A stretch of DNA of 64,000 bases from Streptomyces sp. NBC_01335 (GCF_035953295.1 NZ_CP108370.1:4183001-4247000), one strand, 5' to 3'; shown: positions 34,228-45,313, counted from the first letter of the stretch. Made by a program: numbers and translations. The notes: generated from the letters alone by a model not told the origin.

Positions 34228-35268
34228 ATGAGCGAACACGACGGTCACCAGCACGGACAGAGCCACGGCCACCAGCAGGGTCATGGCCACGGCCACCAGC
34301 AGGGCAGCGGTCACAGCCACGGGCACGGGGCGCAGGACGCCGACTTCTCCGTACTGACCGAGATGCTGGATCTCGACGCCGAGGTGCTCCACGAGCACCT
34401 GGACGAGCTGACCGGATGGATCCAGGAGCTGTCCGGCGGGACGGGGGACGCGGCGACCTCCGCGGACCTTGCGACCCCCACGGACGCGACGAGGTCCCCG
34501 GACCTTGCGACCTCCCCGGACGCGACGAGGTCCGCCGAGAAGCCCGGCGGGCGGGGTCCCCGCGTGCTCGACCTGGGCAGCGGCACCGGCGCGGGCACCT
34601 TCGCCCTGCTCCAGCGGTTCCCCGGTGCCGGGATCACCGCCGTGGACGCCTCGCCCGCGATGGCCGCCCGTCTGGCGGAGAAGGCCGCCGCGCTCGGGGT
34701 AGCCGACCGTGTCCGTACCGTGGTCGCCGACCTCGACACCGAGGCCCTGCCCGCCGGGCCCTACGACCTGGTGTGGGCCTCCGCCTCGCTCCACCACATG
34801 GCCGACCCGGGCCGCGTCCTCGCCCAGGTCCGCGAGGTGCTGCGCCCCGGCGGGCTCATGGTCGCGGTCGAGCTCGAAGGCTTTCCGCGCTTCCTCCCCG
34901 ACGACCTGGGCTTCGGCCGCCCCGGGCTGGAGGAGCGCGTCCACGCGGCCCAGGCCGAGGGGCGGGCGGCGGCCGGGATGCACATGACCGAGGACTGGGG
35001 GGCGAGGCTGCGGGAGGCCGGGCTCGACGTGGTGGCCGAACGGGTCGTCGCCATCGACCTGGCCGCCCCGCTGCCCGCCGCCACCGGCCGCTACGTCCAG
35101 GCGTCCCTCACCCGCGTCCGGTCCGCGCTCGACGAGGTCCTCGACGCCGAGGACCTCGCCACCCTGGACGCGCTCACCGACGCGGACGGCCCGTACGGCG
35201 TGCTGCACCGCGACGACCTCACCGTCCGTACCGAGCGGAGCGTCTGGGTCGCCACCCGTACTCCTTGA
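34228..35268 (+). CDS. Class I SAM-dependent methyltransferase with His-rich N-terminus
   Basis: The protein is 346 aa. The first 34 residues contain 11 His in HGHQQGHGHGHQQG-type repeats, a likely metal-binding segment. A linker (75-105) has a DLATxxDATRSxx duplication (34462-34537). The Rossmann domain has motif I VLDLGSGTGAG (113-123), AVDASPAMAARLA, and LVWASASLHHMADPG. The protein is complete, and the substrate is unknown. It is divergent from the XRE-cupin gene by 47 bp, so probably controlled by it. Confidence 0.88.
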   Translation: MSEHDGHQHGQSHGHQQGHGHGHQQGSGHSHGHGAQDADFSVLTEMLDLDAEVLHEHLDELTGWIQELSGGTGDAATSADLATPTDATRSPDLATSPDATRSAEKPGGRGPRVLDLGSGTGAGTFALLQRFPGAGITAVDASPAMAARLAEKAAALGVADRVRTVVADLDTEALPAGPYDLVWASASLHHMADPGRVLAQVREVLRPGGLMVAVELEGFPRFLPDDLGFGRPGLEERVHAAQAEGRAAAGMHMTEDWGARLREAGLDVVAERVVAIDLAAPLPAATGRYVQASLTRVRSALDEVLDAEDLATLDALTDADGPYGVLHRDDLTVRTERSVWVATRTP

Positions 35269-35352
35269 GCTCCGTAGTCCCTGAGACGGACGCGCCGGTA
35301 TCCGCTTCTGTGGGGACGACCCCGGACGGTGCCCCGCCCTACCGTGGGGCCC

Positions 35353-36707
35353 GTGACCGAGACCCTTGTGCAAGCGAAGACGAAGGCGCCGGAACTCCGG
35401 TGGGTGCGGGGCGCGGTGGAGAGCCTGCGGCAGGACCTCCTTCAGGACGCGTTGGCCTACCGCCCGCTGCACCCGCTCAGCGGTGAGGGGCCGGTGCTGC
35501 GCCTACTGCCCGGGAGGGCACGGGAGAAGCTCGTCTGGACCCCGCACGCCCTGGTGCTGGCGGCCGCGGTGATCTGCCTTCTCCTCGGACTGAACGCGCC
35601 GAGCGAGCAGTTCGTCCTCGGGGTGGTACCGGCGATTCCGGTGGTGCTGACGCTCGTCCGGCCGGTGGCCGCCTTCTGGGGGTCGATGGCGGCCACGGTG
35701 GTCGTCGCCCTCGCCGGTACGGCCTGGCCCTGGGGCCCGAGCAGCTTCTGGGGCCACCTGGTGGTGCTGGTGGTGTGCGCGGCCCGTACCCGGCCGCGTG
35801 CGGCCGCCGGGATGTGGCTGCTCACCCTGGTGCTGGGCGTGCTGCTGGGGACCGTCGCGCCGTACCGGCTGGGCGGTTCCACCGCCGCCCCGATGTTCGT
35901 GGTGTCGGCGCTCGCCCTGCTCGTGGTGACCGTGGTCAAGGTCCGGCGGGAGGCCGAGCGCGAGGTGAGCGAGGCCACGCGGGAGGTGACGGTCCAGCGC
36001 ACCGTCACGGCCGTCGAGCGCGACCGGCGCACGCTCCTCGAAGAGCGCACCACCATCGCCCGCGAGCTGCACGACGTGGTCGCCCACCACATGTCGGTGG
36101 TCGCGATCCAGGCCGAGGCCGCCCCGTACCGGGTGGAGAACCCGCCGCCCGAGCTGGCGCAGGCGTTCGTCACCATCCGCGAGAACGCGGTCGCCGCGCT
36201 CACCGAACTGCGGCGGGTGCTCGGTGTCGTACGGGCGGAGGACCAGGAGGCGCCGGACGCCCCGCAGCCCACCCTCGCCCGGCTCGACCGGCTGCTGGAC
36301 AACGTCCGCGAAGCGGGCCTGGAGACGGAGAAGACGGTCACCGGGGCGGTGCGTGAACTGCCGCAGGGCGTCGAACTGTCGGCGTACCGGATCGTCCAGG
36401 AGGCGCTGAGCAACACCCTGCGCCACGCCCCGGGCGCCACCGCGGCCGTCGAGATCGCCTACGTCCTCGGCGGGCTCGGAGTCCGGGTCGTCAACGGGCC
36501 GCCGACCGGGCCGGTCGACGCCTCGCCGGGCGCCGGGCACGGCATCACCGGGATGCGCGAGCGGGTCGCGATGCTGGAGGGCGAGATGACCGCGGGGGAG
36601 ACCGAGGACGGCGGTTACGAGGTCGCGGTGTTCATCCCGGTGCCCCGGGTGGTGGAGGACGCCGCCGCCCCGACCGGCACCGGTACGGAAGAAGAGGAGG
36701 CCGCCGC

Positions 36708-36711
<4 letters not shown>
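35353..36711 (+). CDS. Sensor histidine kinase (HisKA_3 type)
   Basis: The protein is 452 aa. About five membrane helices lie between residues 65 and 195. A coiled-coil linker leads to the HisKA_3 phosphoacceptor region TIARELHDVVAHHMSVV with H240. The ATPase part has the N-box VQEALSNTLRHAPG near 350 and a G-box GAGHGITGMRERV. The short extracytoplasmic loops suggest intramembrane sensing of envelope state. The start is GTG 35353. It overlaps the response regulator by 4 bp (GTGA), a standard cognate pair. Confidence 0.93.
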
Positions 36712-37370
<659 letters not shown>

Positions 37371-37410
37371 GGCGCGCCGGGCCGACGGCGGCGGCCGGTA
37401 GCGTCGGGGC

Positions 37411-38616
37411 ATGCACGTGTCCTTCGACCCCTGGTCACCCGCGTTCGTCGCCGATCCGTATCCCGCCTACACCGCGCTGCGCGCCGCCGGCCGGGTCCAC
37501 TGGTTCGAGCCGACCCGGCAGTGGCTGATCCCGCACTACGCCGACGTGTCGGGGCTGCTCCGCGACCGGCGGCTCGGCCGGACGTATCTGCACCGCTTCA
37601 CCCACGAGGAGTTCGGCCTCACCCCGCCGCCCGCCGCGCACGAGCCGTTCACCACCCTCAACGGTCAGGGACTCCTCGACCTGGAGGCGCCCGACCACAC
37701 CCGCATCCGGCGCCTCGTCCAGAAGGCGTTCACACCGCGTACGGTCGAGCGGCTCGCGCCCACCGTGCGGCGGCTGGCGGCCGAGCTGGTCGACGCGTTC
37801 GTCGCCGAGGGCGGCGGCGACCTGCTCACGGCGGTCGCCGAACCGCTGCCGGTCGCCGTGATCGCCGAGATGCTGGGCGTACCGGAGTCCGACCGGGCGC
37901 TGCTGCGCCCCTGGTCGGCCGCGATCTGCGGGATGTTCGAGCTGAACCCGTCGGAGGAGACCGCGCGGGCGGCGGTTGCGGCGTCCACCGAGTTCTCCGC
38001 CTACGTGCGCGAACTCATCGCCGTACGGCGGGAGAAGCCGGGCGAGGACCTGATCTCCGGTCTCATCGCCGCCCACGACGAGGACGAGCGGCTCACCGAG
38101 CAGGAGATGATCTCCACCTGCGTGTTGCTGCTGAACGCGGGCCACGAGGCGACCGTCAACACCACCGTGAACGGCTGGCGCACCCTCTTCCACCACCCCG
38201 AGCAGCTCGCCGCGCTCCGCGCGGACCACGGCCTGCTGTCCACGGCTGTGGAAGAACTCCTGCGCTACGACACCCCGTTGCAGATGTTCGAGCGCTGGGT
38301 GCTGGACGACATCGAGATCGCCGGTACGGTCGTCCCGCGCGGCTCCGAGGTGGCGCTGCTCTTCGGCTCCGCCAACCGCGACCCGGAGCGCTTCACCGAC
38401 CCGGACACCCTCGACCTGTCCCGCCCGGACAACCCGCACATCACCTTCGGCGCGGGCATCCACTACTGCCTGGGCGCCCCACTGGCACGCATCGAACTCG
38501 CATCCTCCTTCGGCGAGTTGCTGCGCAAGGCGCCGGGGATGCGGCTGGCCGAGGAGCCGGAGTGGCACCCGGGATACGTCATCCGGGGGCTGAAGGAGCT
38601 CCGCGTGGAGGTGTGA
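37411..38616 (+). CDS. Cytochrome P450 (CYP107-like)
   Basis: This 401-aa class I bacterial P450 has the I-helix oxygen-activation motif AGHEAT (243-248; His replaces the usual acidic or small residue but is common in this group), EELLR for ExxR near 281-285, and the heme loop FGAGIHYCLGAPLAR with C353. The N-terminus lacks a membrane anchor. The overall pattern is CYP107-like, a family that hydroxylates macrolides and other substrates. No ferredoxin or reductase gene is adjacent, so electrons must come from elsewhere. Confidence 0.93.
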   Translation: MHVSFDPWSPAFVADPYPAYTALRAAGRVHWFEPTRQWLIPHYADVSGLLRDRRLGRTYLHRFTHEEFGLTPPPAAHEPFTTLNGQGLLDLEAPDHTRIRRLVQKAFTPRTVERLAPTVRRLAAELVDAFVAEGGGDLLTAVAEPLPVAVIAEMLGVPESDRALLRPWSAAICGMFELNPSEETARAAVAASTEFSAYVRELIAVRREKPGEDLISGLIAAHDEDERLTEQEMISTCVLLLNAGHEATVNTTVNGWRTLFHHPEQLAALRADHGLLSTAVEELLRYDTPLQMFERWVLDDIEIAGTVVPRGSEVALLFGSANRDPERFTDPDTLDLSRPDNPHITFGAGIHYCLGAPLARIELASSFGELLRKAPGMRLAEEPEWHPGYVIRGLKELRVEV

Positions 38617-38627
38617 TCCGTACGTGT

Positions 38628-38674
38628 GCCGCCGGGACCTGCGGGGGTGTCTCACCCTCGCAGGTCCCGGCGGC
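38628..38674. terminator. Bidirectional terminator overlapping the permease 3' end
   Basis: GCCGCCGGGACCTGCG pairs with CGCAGGTCCCGGCGGC around a small inner stem. It lies between the convergent P450 and ABC permease genes; its right arm includes the permease stop codon and last codons. Confidence 0.85.
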
Positions 38675-40292
38675 GCAGGGCGGCGAGGCCCGCCACCACC
38701 AGGGCCGCCGCCACCGCCGTCAGCGCGATCAGGGCCGCTGCCCGCAGGTCGCCGCCGGGGAGCTTCGGCAGGTGGGTGTAGGGCGACACGTCCAGCACCG
38801 CCTGTGGCAGGTCCACCGCAGGGCCGATCCAGCCGAGCGCCAGGCAGAACCCGGCCGCACCCCAGGAAGCGGCGGCGGCGATCCGGGGCGCCGCCCCGTA
38901 CAGCAGTACGGCCACCCCGCCCAGCAGCCAGATCGCGGGGAGCTGGACCAGGGCGGCACCGAGCACGGCCGGAAGGCGGTGGCCGTAACCGGCGGCGAGG
39001 CCGAGGCCGCCCGCGCCCATCACGAGGACCGAACCGCCGAACGCGATCAGCAGGTGCCCGCCGGTCCAGGCGGTCCGTCCGGCGCCCGCCACGAGGACGG
39101 GTTCGGCCCGGCCGCCGGACTCCTCGGCGAGCGGCCTCAGCGCGGAGGAGACGACGTACAGGGCCGCGACCATGCCGAGCATCTGGGCCATCGCGGCGAG
39201 GAACGCGTCGGTCAGCCCGGCCGCGCCGCCCATCCGCGCGATGATCTCGCGGGTCCGCTCGTTGCCGCCGACGAGGTCCGCCGCCCCGTCCGCCAGCCGG
39301 CCGAAGACGAGCCCGACGACCGCGAACGACACCGTCCACCCGGCCAGCGAACCGCGCTGGAGCCGCAGCGCCAGCCCGTACGGGGTGGCGATCCGGCCGC
39401 TCGCGGCTCCCGGCCGGGTGGCGAAGAGGCCGCTGCCCAGGTCCCGCCGGCCGGCGAGCGCGGAGGCGAGGGCGAGGAGCGCGGCGGTACCGGCCGCGAA
39501 GAGCAGCAGCACCCACCAGCGCTCGGTGGCGTACGCGCGGGTGTTCTCCACCCAGCCGAACGGGGAGAGCCGGGTCAGCGCGGCGAAGGCGCCGGTGCTC
39601 GCCGCGTCACCGGCGGCCTTCACCACGAACGCGGCGCCGAGGGCGGCGGCGGTCACCCCCTTCGCGGCGCGCGCGCCCCCGGTGAGCTGGGCGGCGACGG
39701 CGGCGGTGGCGGCGAAGAGCAGGCCCGTCCCGGCGACCGCGAGGCCCAGCGCGTACGCCCCGGGGCCGCCGCACCCGGCGGCCGACAGGAGGAGCACCAC
39801 GAGCGCGGCGAGCGCCAGATCGGCCACGGCGGCGGCGAGCAGCGCGGCGGTCAGCGGGGCCCGGCGGCCGACCGGCGCGGCGGAGAGCATCTCCTGGCGG
39901 CCGGTCTCCTCCTCCTCGCGGGTGTGGCGCACGACGACGATCAGCGACATCACGGCGGCCAGTCCCGCCCCGAAACCGCCCATCCGCCAGCTGACGAGTG
40001 CACCGGCGGAGTCGCCGAGGACGGGTCCGTACAGCGCCCGGAGACTGCCGTTGGCGTTGGTCGTCGCGGCGAGCGCGGCGCGGTCGGCGACGGTCGGGTA
40101 GAGCGAGGCGAAGGAGCCGGCCACCGAGGCGAACGAGCCGCCGATCGCCAGCAGCCACACGGGGATCAGCACCCGGTCGCGGCGGAGCGCGAGGCGCAGC
40201 AGGGCGAGGGTTCCGGTGAAGGGGCCCGAGCGGGCGGCGCTGGTGTCGCCCGAACCGGTGCGGGGCAGCGCGCCCGAGGCGGCGGAGGTCAT
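38652..40292 (-). CDS. ABC transporter permease (two-copy exporter type)
   Basis: This 546-aa polytopic membrane protein has about twelve helices arranged as two halves, a form found in actinobacterial drug or polyketide exporters (TetAB/YxaM-like ABC-2 permeases). The N-terminal half includes [15 protein letters not shown] and a cytoplasmic [17 protein letters not shown] segment typical of this family. The start is ATG 40292, overlapping the ATPase gene by 4 bp. It is probably an antibiotic exporter; the substrate is unknown. Confidence 0.87.
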   Translation of the reverse strand: MTSAASGALPRTGSGDTSAARSGPFTGTLALLRLALRRDRVLIPVWLLAIGGSFASVAGSFASLYPTVADRAALAATTNANGSLRALYGPVLGDSAGALVSWRMGGFGAGLAAVMSLIVVVRHTREEEETGRQEMLSAAPVGRRAPLTAALLAAAVADLALAALVVLLLSAAGCGGPGAYALGLAVAGTGLLFAATAAVAAQLTGGARAAKGVTAAALGAAFVVKAAGDAASTGAFAALTRLSPFGWVENTRAYATERWWVLLLFAAGTAALLALASALAGRRDLGSGLFATRPGAASGRIATPYGLALRLQRGSLAGWTVSFAVVGLVFGRLADGAADLVGGNERTREIIARMGGAAGLTDAFLAAMAQMLGMVAALYVVSSALRPLAEESGGRAEPVLVAGAGRTAWTGGHLLIAFGGSVLVMGAGGLGLAAGYGHRLPAVLGAALVQLPAIWLLGGVAVLLYGAAPRIAAAASWGAAGFCLALGWIGPAVDLPQAVLDVSPYTHLPKLPGGDLRAAALIALTAVAAALVVAGLAALRRRDLRG

Positions 40293-41224
40293 CGCGGTGC
40301 CGCCTCGTCCTCGTCGCGGTCGTGCTCGCCCTCCGGGGCGCCGTCCGCCGCGTAGTGGCGCAGGAACAGCTCCTCCAGCGTCGGCGGGGCGCAGCTCAGC
40401 GCGCGTACCCCGGCGGCGGCCAGCGCCGCGAGGACCGCGTCGAGCTTGTCGGCGTCCACCTGGCAACTGATCCGGGTGGAGCGTACGGCGAGCTCGTGCA
40501 CCCCGGGCAGCTCGGCCAACCCGGCTGGTACAGAGACGAGTTCGGCGGCGATGCCGGTGCGTGTCAGGTGCCGCATCCCGGCAAGCGAACCGGTCTCCAC
40601 CGTGCGGCCCCGGCGGATGATGCTCACCCGGTCGCAGAGGGTCTCGACCTCGCTGAGGAGGTGGCTGGAGAGCAGCACCGTGCACCCCCGGTCGCGCGCC
40701 TCGGTGACGCAGTCGCGGAACACCGACTCCATCAACGGGTCGAGCCCGCTGGTCGGTTCGTCCAGGATCAGCAGTTCGGCGTCGGAGGCGAAAGCGGCGA
40801 CCAGGGCGACCTTCTGGCGGTTGCCCTTGGAGTACGTACGGCCCTTCTTCGCCGGGTCCAGCTCGAACCGCCCGATCAGCGCGTCGCGCCGGGCCCGGTC
40901 GAGTCCGCCGCGCAACCGCCCGTACAGATCGATGACTTCGCCGCCGGTGAGGTTCCGCCAGAGCGTGACGTCGCCCGGCACGTACGCGAGTCGGCGGTGC
41001 AGGGCGACCGCGTCCCGCCAGGGGTCCCGGCCGAGCAGCCGCGCGGTGCCGGAGTCGGCACGCAGCAGGCCGAGCAGGACGCGGATGGCGGTGGACTTCC
41101 CGGCGCCGTTGGGGCCGAGGAAGCCGTGCACCTCCCCCTGGTCCACGGTGAGTTCGAGACCGTCCAGTGCGGGGGTCCGGCCGAACGACTTGTGCAGTCC
41201 GGACACGGAGATGGCCGTCGTCAT
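40289..41224 (-). CDS. ABC transporter ATP-binding protein
   Basis: The protein is 311 aa. It has Walker [10 protein letters not shown] (37-45), the [15 protein letters not shown]-loop region, signature YSKGNRQKV (131-139; Asn replaces the usual Gln-like residue of LSGGQ), and Walker [14 protein letters not shown] (151-163). A C-terminal domain of about 80 residues follows. The NxTGGE and SKGNRQK words are those of the DrrA-like exporters paired with large two-copy permeases. It is the first gene of the pair; the GbsR/MarR regulator gene is divergent. Confidence 0.93.
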   Translation of the reverse strand: MTTAISVSGLHKSFGRTPALDGLELTVDQGEVHGFLGPNGAGKSTAIRVLLGLLRADSGTARLLGRDPWRDAVALHRRLAYVPGDVTLWRNLTGGEVIDLYGRLRGGLDRARRDALIGRFELDPAKKGRTYSKGNRQKVALVAAFASDAELLILDEPTSGLDPLMESVFRDCVTEARDRGCTVLLSSHLLSEVETLCDRVSIIRRGRTVETGSLAGMRHLTRTGIAAELVSVPAGLAELPGVHELAVRSTRISCQVDADKLDAVLAALAAAGVRALSCAPPTLEELFLRHYAADGAPEGEHDRDEDEAAPR

Positions 41225-41414
41225 GGTTCTGAACGTACGCTGGTTTCACAAATTTCTGAAGTTAAAGAACCGTATAAAATAGGGGAGTTGGGCGTCATCC
41301 GGAGTCGGGGTGCGGGGCGTCCGAGAGCCGTCCGGAAAGCTGGATGAGCCGGACGGCCTTCGGACGGGCCGGACGGGCCGGACGGGCCGATCGGATCGGG
41401 AGGATGGTACGGCG

Positions 41415-41981
41415 ATGGGCGAGGGTGCGGTCGGCGCGGACGGGGACGCGTGGGGCGGGGGCGTGCGGGACAGGGAGGCGCGGGACGGGGAGGCCGTCTC
41501 GCGGTTCGTCGAGCGGTTCGCGGCCGACATGACGGAGGCGGGCATGCAGCGCATGGCCTCCCGGGTCTTCGCCGCGCTCCTCGCCGACGACGACGCCACC
41601 ATGACCTCGGCCGAACTCGCCGCCGAACTGCGCATCAGCCCGGCCGCAGTCTCCGGCGCGGTCGGCTACCTCACCCAGGTCGGCATGGTCGGCCGCGAAC
41701 GCGAACCGGGCTCCCGCCGCGACCGCTACCGGCTGCACCACGAGATCTGGTACACCACCTTCGCCGGTCGCGACCGGGTCATGACCCGCTGGGAGCAGAC
41801 CCTCCGCGAGGGCGCCCGCTCCCTCGGCGAGGACACCCCGGCGGGCGTGCGGCTCGCGGAGACGGCGGAGTTCTTCGAGTTCGTGCAGTCCGAGATCGTC
41901 ACGATGATGGAGCGGTGGCAGGCTCGTCGGGACGCCGCCGGTGACCCGAGGGGGCGTCGGCGCGGCGATACTGGCCGCTGA
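41415..41981 (+). CDS. GbsR/MarR-family transcriptional regulator
   Basis: The protein is 188 aa. The winged helix (about 56-105) reads TSAELAAELRISPAAVSGAVGYLTQVGMVGREREPGSRRDRY, the MarR/GbsR arrangement. A C-terminal helical region follows (EFFEFVQSEIVTMMERW). The start is ATG 41415 with GGGAGGA upstream; a longer reading to 41310 adds low-complexity Arg/Gly/Thr sequence. It is divergent from the ABC exporter, so it likely represses the exporter; an AT-rich stretch at 41245-41285 (GTTTCACAAATTTCTGAAGTTAAAG) is the likely promoter/operator. Confidence 0.88.
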   Translation: MGEGAVGADGDAWGGGVRDREARDGEAVSRFVERFAADMTEAGMQRMASRVFAALLADDDATMTSAELAAELRISPAAVSGAVGYLTQVGMVGREREPGSRRDRYRLHHEIWYTTFAGRDRVMTRWEQTLREGARSLGEDTPAGVRLAETAEFFEFVQSEIVTMMERWQARRDAAGDPRGRRRGDTGR

Positions 41982-42010
41982 CCCGTGCATGAGCGCTGTG
42001 GAGGCACCGC

Positions 42011-42814
42011 ATGAAGATACGGCCCGTGCGGCCACGCGCCGCCGTGGTGGCCGGCGCAGTCCTCGCCGGAGCGCTGGCCCTGACCGGGGCCGCGGAGGCC
42101 GTCGCCCGGCACGTGGTGGACGGGCGGGTGGAGAAGCTGGCCGGTGAGCGGCTGGGTTCCGAGGTGACGGCCGACACCGACGGCTGGGGTCTCGTGGCGC
42201 TCGCCCGCGGCGAGCTGGGCACCCTCACCCTGCACGCGGAGGATGCCACGCTCGACGGGTTCGACGGCGTCACGGTCGACGCGGAACTCCGGGACCTCGT
42301 CGTCCCCCACGGCGACGGCCGGGCCTCGGTGTCCGGCAGCAGCGCCCGAGCCGAGATGCCCACCGGCGCCCTGCGCGACCGGGTCACGGCGTCCGGCGGC
42401 GCGTTCGCGGCGATGGTCGGTGACGTCGAACCCCGGCCCGAGGACGGGACGCTGCGGATCGAACTGGGCCCGGGCGGCCTCGGCCAGGCCGACATACGGC
42501 CCGAGCTGCGCGACGGCACCGTCCGCTTCACCCTGGCCGGCGCGAAGATGCTCGGCGTGGACGCCCCGAAGTCGCTGACCGCCCGCATCGAGTCCGCCCT
42601 CACGGCCCTGTCCCCGGGCAGCGGTACGGGTGGTGGCGCGGGCCGTACGGGCGGTGGCACGGGCGGTGGCACGGCCGGTCCGGACGCCGCGGCGGACGCG
42701 CTGGGCCTCCGCCCCACCGCCGTCACGGTCACCGAGAACGGGCTGCGGGTGGACCTGAAGGGCGGACCGGCCAGGTTCGACCAGGACGTCGGGGCTCAGG
42801 GCGGGGGCCGCTGA
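42011..42814 (+). CDS. LmeA-like (DUF2993) phospholipid-binding protein
   Basis: The protein is 267 aa. A basic N-terminus and one hydrophobic segment (AAVVAGAVLAGALALTGAAEAV, 10-31) act as a signal or anchor. The DUF2993 domain follows, with IESALT and the TVTENGLRVDLKG terminal strand. The mycobacterial relative LmeA binds phospholipid in the periplasm and affects mannan elongation. A Gly/Thr-rich linker (GTGGGAGRTGGGTGGGT) interrupts the domain near residue 205. Confidence 0.78.
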   Translation: MKIRPVRPRAAVVAGAVLAGALALTGAAEAVARHVVDGRVEKLAGERLGSEVTADTDGWGLVALARGELGTLTLHAEDATLDGFDGVTVDAELRDLVVPHGDGRASVSGSSARAEMPTGALRDRVTASGGAFAAMVGDVEPRPEDGTLRIELGPGGLGQADIRPELRDGTVRFTLAGAKMLGVDAPKSLTARIESALTALSPGSGTGGGAGRTGGGTGGGTAGPDAAADALGLRPTAVTVTENGLRVDLKGGPARFDQDVGAQGGGR

Positions 42815-42916
42815 ACCCACGCGAGCCGGTGTCGTGGCTGGCCGTGGCCGGGGCCGCAACCGGCCCGGACCGTGGCCGGGGCCGGCATCGGCGGGTTCCA
42901 CGCGGGCTCGCCGGTC

Positions 42917-43795
42917 TCAGGCAGCCGCCGCGGCCGCCGGAACCATCAGTCCCCAGGCGTCCGCCCACACCGTCCAGGTCCGCCGCCGGACCGGGCCGTG
43001 CAGCTGTATGTCGGCGCGGTAGCGGAAATCGGGGCCGGAGACCGTCACCGCCTTGGCCTCCGCCGTCACGGTCTCGCCGCTGGACGTGCGGACCACCACC
43101 TCCGCCAGGCCGCCGCCGCTCCGCGAGGTCACGGTGACGCCCTCGACGGGCCGGTCCAGGTCGTTGAGGAGGACCCCGTCCGCCTCCACGCGGAGGCGGT
43201 AGCCGGCCGCCCCGGAGGGGGTTGCCGCCGGGACGGGGCGGACGAGGGTGCGGACCAGGGAGAGGCAGGTGTCCCAGACGGCCGTGACACCACTGTGGGG
43301 CCCCGGCCCCGGGCCGTCCGTGGTCTGACCGGGGGCGGGCGGGGGCGCCGGGACGTCCACGCCGCCCAGGACCACGCCGTCGCTGTCGTCGACGAGCAGG
43401 TCGAGACGGTGCACCGCCCCGTCCAGCGCCGTCCGCGCCGCCGCCACCGCGCCGTGCGGCACGCCGAGGGCGTGGGCGAGCCGGAGGGCGGGCGGGGCGC
43501 CGACGGGGACGAGCGCCAGGGCGCTGTCGGCCAGCTCCCGGTCGCGGTGCAGCTGGGCCACCGCCCGGAGCAGAGCGTGGTCGTCGCCGATGACCACCGG
43601 CCGCCTGCTGCCCCGCCGGGACAAGGCGCGGGCGAACTCCTCCGGGGTGTCCGGCAGGGAGATCTTGGCGTGCGCTCCGGCGTTCAGCACGTCCTTCGCG
43701 ATACGGACGGACTCGCCGTCGGTCCGGCGGGCAACCGGGTCGATGACCACCAGCAGCTGGTGGCCGTCGTCGCCGGGGGGCTCTGCAGCCGACAC
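42917..43795 (-). CDS. Degenerate diacylglycerol-kinase-like protein
   Basis: This 292-aa protein is annotated as DAGK-like by its fold order: LLVVIDPVARRTDGESVRIAKDVL, then RRPVVIGDDHALLRAV where active kinases have GGDGT, and ALVPVGAPPALRLAHALGVP where they have LPxGTxNDFA. The C-terminal half is the beta-sandwich (ADGVLLNDLDRPVEGVTV and following). Loss of the GGDG nucleotide loop argues against kinase activity. The start is GTG 43795 behind GGAAGGA; an upstream ATG at 43828 is less likely. It is divergent from purA. Confidence 0.72.
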   Translation of the reverse strand: MSAAEPPGDDGHQLLVVIDPVARRTDGESVRIAKDVLNAGAHAKISLPDTPEEFARALSRRGSRRPVVIGDDHALLRAVAQLHRDRELADSALALVPVGAPPALRLAHALGVPHGAVAAARTALDGAVHRLDLLVDDSDGVVLGGVDVPAPPPAPGQTTDGPGPGPHSGVTAVWDTCLSLVRTLVRPVPAATPSGAAGYRLRVEADGVLLNDLDRPVEGVTVTSRSGGGLAEVVVRTSSGETVTAEAKAVTVSGPDFRYRADIQLHGPVRRRTWTVWADAWGLMVPAAAAAA

Positions 43796-43829
43796 CTCGG
43801 TCCTTCCTCGGGTAGCATCTTGGTGCAAG

Positions 43830-43857
43830 AGCCCCTTGCGCTATTGCGCCAGGGGCT
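43830..43857. terminator. Hairpin between the DAGK-like gene and purA
   Basis: AGCCCCT-TGCGC-TATT-GCGCC-AGGGGCT folds as a near-perfect stem on either strand. It lies upstream of both divergent genes, so it would terminate leader transcripts or insulate the promoters rather than end a known gene. Confidence 0.6.
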
Positions 43858-43980
43858 TCGTCTATTCCGGGGCACCCGGTTCGACGGCTCAGGCTTTGTC
43901 GTACATCGTCGTATGGCAAGTACGACCTTTACGTACGCCCCTGACCTTGGACATGCCCCGCCCGGAAGGGGTGTACGCCT

Positions 43981-45264
43981 GTGCCCGCACTTGTGCTGCT
44001 CGGTGCTCAGTGGGGTGACGAGGGCAAGGGGAAGGCCACCGATCTCCTCGGTGGATCCGTCGACTATGTGGTGCGATACCAGGGCGGCAACAACGCCGGT
44101 CACACGGTTGTCGTAGGCGACCAGAAGTACGCACTGCATCTCCTCCCCTCCGGAATCCTGTCACCGGGTTGTACCCCGGTGATCGGTAACGGTGTCGTGG
44201 TCGACCCGGCGGTGCTGCTCTCCGAGCTGAGCGGACTGAACGAGCGAGGCGTCGACACGTCCAAGCTTCTGATCAGCGGCAACGCTCATTTGATCACCCC
44301 GTACAACGTCACGCTCGACAAGGTGACGGAACGCTTCCTCGGCAAGCGGAAGATCGGCACGACCGGCCGTGGAATCGGCCCGACGTATGCCGACAAGATC
44401 AACCGTGTCGGTATTCGCGTCCAGGACCTCTACGACGAGTCGATCCTCGTCCAGAAGGTCGAGGCGGCCCTGGAGCAGAAGAACCAGCTTCTGGCCAAGG
44501 TCTTCAACCGCCGCGCGATCGAGGCCGAGGGCATCGTCGAGGAGATGCTCCAGTACGCGGAGCAGATCAAGCCGTTCGTCGCCGACACGACGCTGATCCT
44601 CAACAACGCCATCGACGACGGCAAGGTCGTCCTCTTCGAGGGCGGCCAGGGCACCCTGCTCGACGTCGACCACGGCACGTACCCCTTCGTCACCTCGTCG
44701 AACCCGACCGCGGGCGGCGCCTGCACCGGCGCCGGCGTCGGTCCGACGAAGATCACGCGGGTCATCGGCATCCTCAAGGCGTACACCACGCGCGTCGGCT
44801 CCGGCCCGTTCCCGACGGAGCTGCTGGACGCGGACGGCGAGGCGCTGCGCCGCATCGGTGGCGAGCGCGGTGTCACCACCGGCCGCGACCGTCGCTGCGG
44901 CTGGTTCGACGCGGTCATCGCGCGGTACGCGACCCGGGTCAACGGCCTGACCGACTTCTTCCTCACCAAGCTCGACGTACTCACCGGCTGGGAGCAGATC
45001 CCGGTCTGCGTGGCGTATGAGATCGACGGCAAGCGCGTCGAGGAGCTGCCCTACAGCCAGACCGACTTCCACCACGCGAAGCCGATCTACGAGATGCTGC
45101 CGGGCTGGTCCGAGGACATCACCAAGGCGAAGACCTTCTCCGACCTGCCGAAGAACGCGCAGGCCTACGTGAAGGCGCTGGAGGAGATGTCGGGCGCTCC
45201 GATCTCCGCGATCGGCGTCGGCCCCGGCCGCACCGAGACGATCGAGATCAACTCGTTCCTGTAA
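43981..45264 (+). CDS. purA: Adenylosuccinate synthetase
   Basis: This 427-aa enzyme joins IMP and aspartate using GTP, the first committed step to AMP. The P-loop [11 protein letters not shown] (8-18) and [11 protein letters not shown] (32-42) are intact, as are [12 protein letters not shown], the [21 protein letters not shown] block and the C-terminal base-binding [20 protein letters not shown] 43981 lacks a strong ribosome site, but the N-terminus matches the family exactly. Monocistronic, with a terminator at 45314. Confidence 0.98.
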   Translation: MPALVLLGAQWGDEGKGKATDLLGGSVDYVVRYQGGNNAGHTVVVGDQKYALHLLPSGILSPGCTPVIGNGVVVDPAVLLSELSGLNERGVDTSKLLISGNAHLITPYNVTLDKVTERFLGKRKIGTTGRGIGPTYADKINRVGIRVQDLYDESILVQKVEAALEQKNQLLAKVFNRRAIEAEGIVEEMLQYAEQIKPFVADTTLILNNAIDDGKVVLFEGGQGTLLDVDHGTYPFVTSSNPTAGGACTGAGVGPTKITRVIGILKAYTTRVGSGPFPTELLDADGEALRRIGGERGVTTGRDRRCGWFDAVIARYATRVNGLTDFFLTKLDVLTGWEQIPVCVAYEIDGKRVEELPYSQTDFHHAKPIYEMLPGWSEDITKAKTFSDLPKNAQAYVKALEEMSGAPISAIGVGPGRTETIEINSFL

Positions 45265-45313
45265 GGAGCCCGCAGGGGCCCTGAGGGCTCCCGAGGGACC
45301 CTCGTACGACGAC

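Noticed and set aside
38652..41249. Single fused ABC transporter protein
   Set aside because: The long minus frame reads through the ATPase gene in the wrong frame; the ATPase and permease are separate genes with a 4-bp ATGA-type overlap.
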